Source: Rubrobacter_A sp965214435 (GTDB lineage: Bacteria; Actinomycetota; Rubrobacteria; Rubrobacterales; Rubrobacteraceae). From it: DNA of 64,000 nucleotides. A program made the translations under genes and the position numbers. Below, piece by piece: positions 60,013-64,000 of the stretch (its first letter is position 1; every line of letters starts with the position of its first letter). Under the pieces are notes generated by a model. That model saw only the letters and a list, made by a program, of their open reading frames with translations, did no database searches and had not been told where the DNA came from. The stretch covers positions 248,001 to 312,000 of the forward strand of contig OZ243960.1 in the NCBI GenBank assembly GCA_965214435.1, read 5' to 3'.

Positions 60013-61545
60013 TCAGGAACCGCTTCCGGCACCGGACGGATCTTCCCCGGAGTCCGGCGCGGATGGCTGGTCGGCGGAGAGGTCCGGGCCGCGGTTCGAG
60101 AGCGCCGAGCGGACGGCCCGCAGCAGACCTATAGCACCGAAAAACCCGCTGACGCCCGCTAGCGGCCAGGCTATGAGTCGGGGGAAGCGGGCGCCCAGCA
60201 GTCCCGTTCCGAGCAGAATGGTGCTCGCGCCGGCCGCGAACGCTTGTTCGTGGGTTTCCAGCGGGGAGCCGCTCTTCTGGAGCACGGCGCTACCCACCCG
60301 GGTTACCGTGGCCGAGGCCCCCGAACCGCTGCCTACAACGCCCCGGCGGGCCTCCCGGCGGGCCTTCCGGTTGGTACTGTCTATGGGGCTGTCCGGTCGT
60401 ACTCTGGGTTGACGGTTGGCGTTTGTAGACTCTACCAGCCGGATCTCCCGCGAGTTCGCGAGGTCTTCCTCGAACAGGTCCTCCATCCTCTTTGCGAAGT
60501 CCCGGTCTTCGGCCACCAAGTCTATCTCCCAATTGGCGCCGAGGCTGCTGATGTTCAGGTTGGTAGAACCTACCTTCGACCACCAGCCGTCGGCCACGAT
60601 GGTCTTGGCGTGGATCATGGGTCCCGAGTACTCGAAGATCCGGACTCCAGCTTCGAGGAACTGCCGGTATCCGGAACGCGAGGCGGCCCCGATCCAGGGT
60701 ATGTCGTTGGTGGCGGGCACGAGTACCCGCGCGTCCACGCCGTCCCGGGCGGTCGATATTAGAGACTGGGTGAGGATCGGCATGGAGAGGAAGTAGGCGT
60801 CCGTGACCCACAGCCGCTCCTGGACCCCGGCGGTGAGCAGTTCCAGCAACCGCAGGGTGCGCATCTTGCGCGGCTCCTGGATGACCACCCGAGCGTTCGC
60901 CTGACCGGCCGCCTCGATGCCGGCCGCCTCGGGACGCTCGTCTTTGGGCAATGGCCGTCCGGACTCGACCCAGGTGCCAGCGAAAGCCCTTTCAAGGTCG
61001 GCCACCGCCGGTCCCCGTACGCTGACGGCAGTATCCCGGTAAGGCAGGCCGGTATCCGGGTCCCGGACCAGCCAGTCCTTCGAGATGCAGACCCCGCCCG
61101 TCGAACCGTAGTTGCCGTCCACCGCGATCACTTTCCGGTGGTCGCGGCGGATGACGCCGAGCGGCGTGCCTACAGTGGGCGGGTTAACGACCCTAACGTC
61201 CACGCCGGCTTCCCGCATCGTCTTCCAGTGGGAGTGGGGCACGTCCAGACACCCGAACCAGTCGTAGAGGACCCGCACGCTCACCCCCGACGAAGCCTTT
61301 TCGCAGAGCGCCTCGGAGAACCGCCGTCCGGTTTCGTCCGCGGTGAAGATGTAGTTTTCGAGGTGCACCCAGCGCTCCGCCCGCCCTATGGCCGCAAGCC
61401 AGTCGTTGAACGTCCGGCTCCCGTCCTTTAGCAGTTCGAGCCGGTTATCCTTGCGCAGCGGGGCGTTGCTGGTGCGGGCCAGGGCTTTATCCAGCCGGGC
61501 GTTACGGGGCGCCTCCGGGGAAGAACCAAGATCTCCGTCGCTCAT
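60013..61545 (-). CDS. Phospholipase D-family protein (cardiolipin synthase-like)
   Basis: A 510-aa enzyme with two HKD motifs: DHRKVIAVD and IHAKTIVAD followed by GSTNLNISS. The C-terminal third has low complexity and a hydrophobic stretch (AAGASTILLGTGLLGARFP) that may bind membrane. Typical cardiolipin synthases have N-terminal helices, which this lacks, so it resembles the ClsB/YbhO group. The ATG at 61545 with AGGAGG 6 nt upstream is chosen over 61569. Confidence 0.87.
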   Translation of the reverse strand: MSDGDLGSSPEAPRNARLDKALARTSNAPLRKDNRLELLKDGSRTFNDWLAAIGRAERWVHLENYIFTADETGRRFSEALCEKASSGVSVRVLYDWFGCLDVPHSHWKTMREAGVDVRVVNPPTVGTPLGVIRRDHRKVIAVDGNYGSTGGVCISKDWLVRDPDTGLPYRDTAVSVRGPAVADLERAFAGTWVESGRPLPKDERPEAAGIEAAGQANARVVIQEPRKMRTLRLLELLTAGVQERLWVTDAYFLSMPILTQSLISTARDGVDARVLVPATNDIPWIGAASRSGYRQFLEAGVRIFEYSGPMIHAKTIVADGWWSKVGSTNLNISSLGANWEIDLVAEDRDFAKRMEDLFEEDLANSREIRLVESTNANRQPRVRPDSPIDSTNRKARREARRGVVGSGSGASATVTRVGSAVLQKSGSPLETHEQAFAAGASTILLGTGLLGARFPRLIAWPLAGVSGFFGAIGLLRAVRSALSNRGPDLSADQPSAPDSGEDPSGAGSGS

Positions 61546-61659
61546 CAGGTACCTCCTGCTCTGCCGCATGATCGCTCTGCCCCGTCCGGCGGGGTGAGGC
61601 TCGCGACCATTTTCTCAAAGTATCGTAGCGGTGTCCGAAGAACCGTGGGGGCCAGAGGT

Positions 61660-62706
61660 TCAGCCGCTGAAAGACAGCAACACGAAAGAGCCCACGTACA
61701 GGAGCAGTATCAGGAAGCTCTCAAAGCCGATGTTGGCGATCCCGCGTTCCTGACGGCGCAGAAGACCCAGGAGCAGAACCCCGGTCATCAGGATGGTCAG
61801 GGAGATTAGGAATATCTGCTGCCCGGAGATGGCGTGGTAGATAGAGCCGTCCCGGTAGGCGATGTCCGAGAAGGCTATGAAGATGGTGTCGAAGGCGTTG
61901 CCGCCGATAATGCCGCCGACCGCCAGCGTCAAGGCTCCGCGCCGCACGGCGACCACCGAGGTAACCAGCTCCGGCAGGGAGGTCACCACGGCGGTCAGGA
62001 TGCCTCCAACGAACGTCGCCGAAAGCCCGGTCTCTTGGGCGATGTTGATGCCGGTACGGGCCACCACCCACCCGGCCACCCCTATAACGAGAGCGAAGGC
62101 CGCGAACCGGACCCACAGCCCGGCCAGGCTGAACCCCGCCGTGTCCCCGTCTTCGGAGTCCTGCTCCTCTTCGTCTTGCGTTTCGGTGGTTACCCTCGGC
62201 CCCCACATGGGATTCTCCTGGGTCTCCGAGATTACCCGCAGCCCGAAGATGTAGCCCGCCAGCAGGAGCGGGGTCGCCGGATGTATGCCCCACAGCGTGA
62301 CTTCTGGGCCGGCGAACGCCATGAGCGGTATGGCGAGCAGGGCGACCAGCAGCGTTCCCTGGGCCAGGTTCGCGGTAGAAGCCGCCGCGTGCTCCAGGTT
62401 GGCCCGGCGGTAGACGGCGTCGGCCACGGCGAGGAATACCGTCTGCGCGGCGATACCGCCCGCCGCGTTGCTTATGGCAAGCTCCGCGCTGCCCGAGTAA
62501 GCGGCGGTTACCGAGGTAACAATACCCGATAGGGAGGTGCTGCCCCCCAGGAGCACCGCGCCGACCAGAGCCTCTCCCAACCCGGTGCGGTCCGCCAGGG
62601 CGTCCGCCACGCGGGTCAGCCGGGTGCCGGCCACCAGGATCGCGATCGCCGACACCGCGAACAAGACCACCGACAGCGTCAGCGATAGACCACCGAGGTC
62701 AGGCAA
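61660..62706 (-). CDS. Sodium/calcium exchanger-family membrane protein
   Basis: A 348-aa protein with about ten helices and the two alpha repeats of CaCA exchangers: GEALVGAVLLGGSTSLSGIV and FVGGILTAVVTSLPELVTSV, with GGIIGGNAFDTIF. The first repeat has GGSTSLSG in place of the usual GTSxPE, lacking the acidic residue, so ion selectivity may differ. An acidic loop (DEEEQDSEDGD) separates the halves. The TTG at 62706 follows AAAGGAG; the frame is open further upstream. Confidence 0.82.
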   Translation of the reverse strand: MPDLGGLSLTLSVVLFAVSAIAILVAGTRLTRVADALADRTGLGEALVGAVLLGGSTSLSGIVTSVTAAYSGSAELAISNAAGGIAAQTVFLAVADAVYRRANLEHAAASTANLAQGTLLVALLAIPLMAFAGPEVTLWGIHPATPLLLAGYIFGLRVISETQENPMWGPRVTTETQDEEEQDSEDGDTAGFSLAGLWVRFAAFALVIGVAGWVVARTGINIAQETGLSATFVGGILTAVVTSLPELVTSVVAVRRGALTLAVGGIIGGNAFDTIFIAFSDIAYRDGSIYHAISGQQIFLISLTILMTGVLLLGLLRRQERGIANIGFESFLILLLYVGSFVLLSFSG

Positions 62707-62888
62707 GCAAACTCCTTTTGCTACACGCCGTAACGAACACCGAGAGACTATACCCGGCAAAGCGGAGCCTTGCAGCATCCAACACGGTTACCAGAGGTCT
62801 CGATGGGACCCTTCGAGTGTGGATCACCAGCTAAAGCTCTTTAAAATCAGTTACGTGAACTGGTCTTTAGGGTAGCTGTCCGGCGCAG

Positions 62889-63542
62889 CTACGAAGGCCG
62901 AGCGTCGAACGCCACGGCGAGTGTCGGATGCTCGATGAGGTCTTGGTAGATCTCCCCCATCCGCTCTGGCGGGTAAGGCATCCCGTGCTCCAGCCACCAC
63001 CGGATCAGCGCGATGGAAGATACGACGAGGTGGTGGGCCGCAACCTCCGCTGGCACGGCCTTACCCCGACGGGCTTCCTCGTCCGGCGCGTACAGGCGTA
63101 GCGTGTCGCGCGTGCCGATCTCGACCATCCGCCGGACCAGCGCCGTCGAAGCGCCGTCTCCTAATAGCACCCGGCATATCTCGGCGTTTTCCCCCACGTA
63201 CCGGAAAAGAGCCCCCCCGACGGCGACCGGGTTATCCCCGGTCTCACTCTCGCCTTCTCCGGGCTTCAGCAGGCGGAGCAGGTCGTCCAGTACGACCTCC
63301 AGCACGTCCCCGAGCAGGGCGTCCTTGCTCTCGTAGTGGCGGAAGAAGGTAGCGTAACCGACGTCCGCGCGCCCGGTAATGTCCCGGATCGTCACCTCCT
63401 CATAGCCCTTCTCCAGAACCAGCGAGATCATGGCCTGCGCCAACAGCCGCCGCGTGCGCCGCACCCGCCGGTCCCCCACATCCTTCTCCATCTCATGCAC
63501 GGCCCCCACAATATGCCCTCCGTCCAGCACCAATGCCTTCAC
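62889..63542 (-). CDS. TetR-family transcriptional regulator
   Basis: About 217 aa. The N-terminal helix-turn-helix includes RRLLAQAMISLVLEKGYEEV and IRDITGRADVGYATFFRHYE; the C-terminal domain is of the TetR_C_7-like type. The GTG at 63542 has AGGAAA upstream, while an ATG at 63560 would overlap the operator. Divergent from the P450 gene at 63641, with a 19-bp palindrome between them, so it probably represses itself and the P450. Confidence 0.85.
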   Translation of the reverse strand: MKALVLDGGHIVGAVHEMEKDVGDRRVRRTRRLLAQAMISLVLEKGYEEVTIRDITGRADVGYATFFRHYESKDALLGDVLEVVLDDLLRLLKPGEGESETGDNPVAVGGALFRYVGENAEICRVLLGDGASTALVRRMVEIGTRDTLRLYAPDEEARRGKAVPAEVAAHHLVVSSIALIRWWLEHGMPYPPERMGEIYQDLIEHPTLAVAFDARPS

Positions 63543-63558
63543 AATGTTTTTCCTAGTC

Positions 63559-63577
63559 ATGATATAGTGTATATCAT
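63559..63577. promoter_or_regulatory. Palindromic operator between tetR and P450
   Basis: ATGATATA-GTG-TATATCAT is a perfect 8-bp inverted repeat with a 3-nt centre, in an AT-rich promoter. A TATAAT-like -10 (63596-63601) faces the P450 gene. Confidence 0.7.
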
Positions 63578-63640
63578 AATGTACATACTGTACCGTATAA
63601 TATCTTCGGGTATAGCGGGTTACTATCAGAGGAGCGACGG

Positions 63641-64000
63641 ATGAGAGAAGTAGGAGCGTCGGGCAAGGGCCGGTGTCCGGTAGATCATAGGACTTTTTCC
63701 CAGCAGAAGACGGCGCGTGTAGCCGAGCCCGTAGAGCCCAAGGCGGTCGAGCGGGATTCCGAAGGTGTATGGCACGTGCGGTCTCACGCCCAGACGCGGG
63801 CGGTCTTGCGAAGCTCGGATACGAAACAGGCGGGATTCAATGCCGAAATGACTGAGAGGACAATGGGGAGAATGAGACTTCCTGTCCTTTATCAGGAGGG
63901 TAAGGAGCACAATGAGCAGCGCAAGCAGACCGCCCGCTTTTTCTCACCCAGGACCGTCAGTGAGAACTACCGGGAGCTCATGGAAGAGTTAGTGAAAAGC
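63641..64000 (+). CDS. Cytochrome P450, N-terminal part (runs off the window)
   Basis: The first 120 codons of a P450. PVLYQEGKEHNEQRKQTARF and FFSPRTVSENYRELMEEL form the B/C-helix region with the heme-propionate-binding His and Arg; the heme Cys lies beyond the window. The N-terminal RCPVDH motif is common in bacterial P450s. ATG with GAGGAG upstream. Controlled, probably, by the divergent TetR. Confidence 0.85.
   Translation, partial: MREVGASGKGRCPVDHRTFSQQKTARVAEPVEPKAVERDSEGVWHVRSHAQTRAVLRSSDTKQAGFNAEMTERTMGRMRLPVLYQEGKEHNEQRKQTARFFSPRTVSENYRELMEELVKS

Noticed and set aside
1..64000. CRISPR array, prophage structural genes, or rRNA operon.
   Set aside because: No regularly spaced repeats, no capsid, tail or terminase-like proteins and no rRNA-like sequence were seen.

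Overview
The window is high-GC bacterial DNA with many GTG and TTG starts behind strong Shine-Dalgarno (SD) sites. Gene content (full-length T-box ahead of a long-form IleS, CYP152 peroxygenase, DUF1622 and AtoE proteins, many acyl-CoA, SDR and FAD oxidoreductase genes) suggests a deep-branching actinobacterium, most like Rubrobacter. That placement is inference; no rRNA or taxonomic marker is present.

Layout. 1-4.7 kb: PHA synthase tail, acyl-CoA synthetase, SDR and an AtoE-type transporter. 4.9-7.4 kb: an IS630-type element split by an IS110-type element; the IS110 left end encodes a legible bridge RNA whose two target guides match the site it entered. 7.5-13.7 kb: a decayed sugar-use region (GH1 and GPH-symporter fragments, Gfo/Idh/MocA remnant, one intact glycoside hydrolase) around an SDR/flavin-monooxygenase operon with a perfect palindromic operator and a TetR gene. 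13.8-31.7 kb: mostly chromosomal backbone: acyl-CoA dehydrogenase, phosphotriesterase-like protein, endonuclease V, a molybdopterin oxidoreductase, T-box-ileS, a membrane-protein/mutM/HAD operon, gluQ and a MetX-like hydrolase.

31.9-49.4 kb: a catabolic block. A frameshifted AbgT transporter, an M20 amidohydrolase and a broken NCS1 permease precede a tightly packed run: GntR, two cupins, RidA, ACMSD-like decarboxylase, FAH-family enzyme, three-subunit molybdenum hydroxylase, CoxG-like protein, SDR, FAD monooxygenase, LDH2-type dehydrogenase and a phytoene-desaturase-like oxidoreductase. The family set resembles lower pathways for 2-aminomuconate-type intermediates joined to N-heteroaromatic hydroxylation. 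The substrate is unknown; this is the best candidate for an undescribed system.

49.5-51.6 kb: a 2-kb island remnant in tRNA-Ala(TGC), bounded by a perfect 48-bp direct repeat with paired 11-bp arm-like repeats inside each end. It carries an AbrB/Doc toxin-antitoxin pair and pieces of a DNA methyltransferase and a PLD-type nuclease. A degenerate tRNA-Ala 3' end at 31.88 kb may be an older attachment scar.

51.7-64 kb: Rieske oxygenase, a second phytoene-desaturase-like enzyme, a nucleoside deaminase, Dps, a small stress membrane protein, a CYP152 peroxygenase, two DUF1622 proteins, a PLD/cardiolipin-synthase-like enzyme, a cation exchanger, and a TetR gene divergent from a P450 that runs off the end, with a palindromic operator between them.
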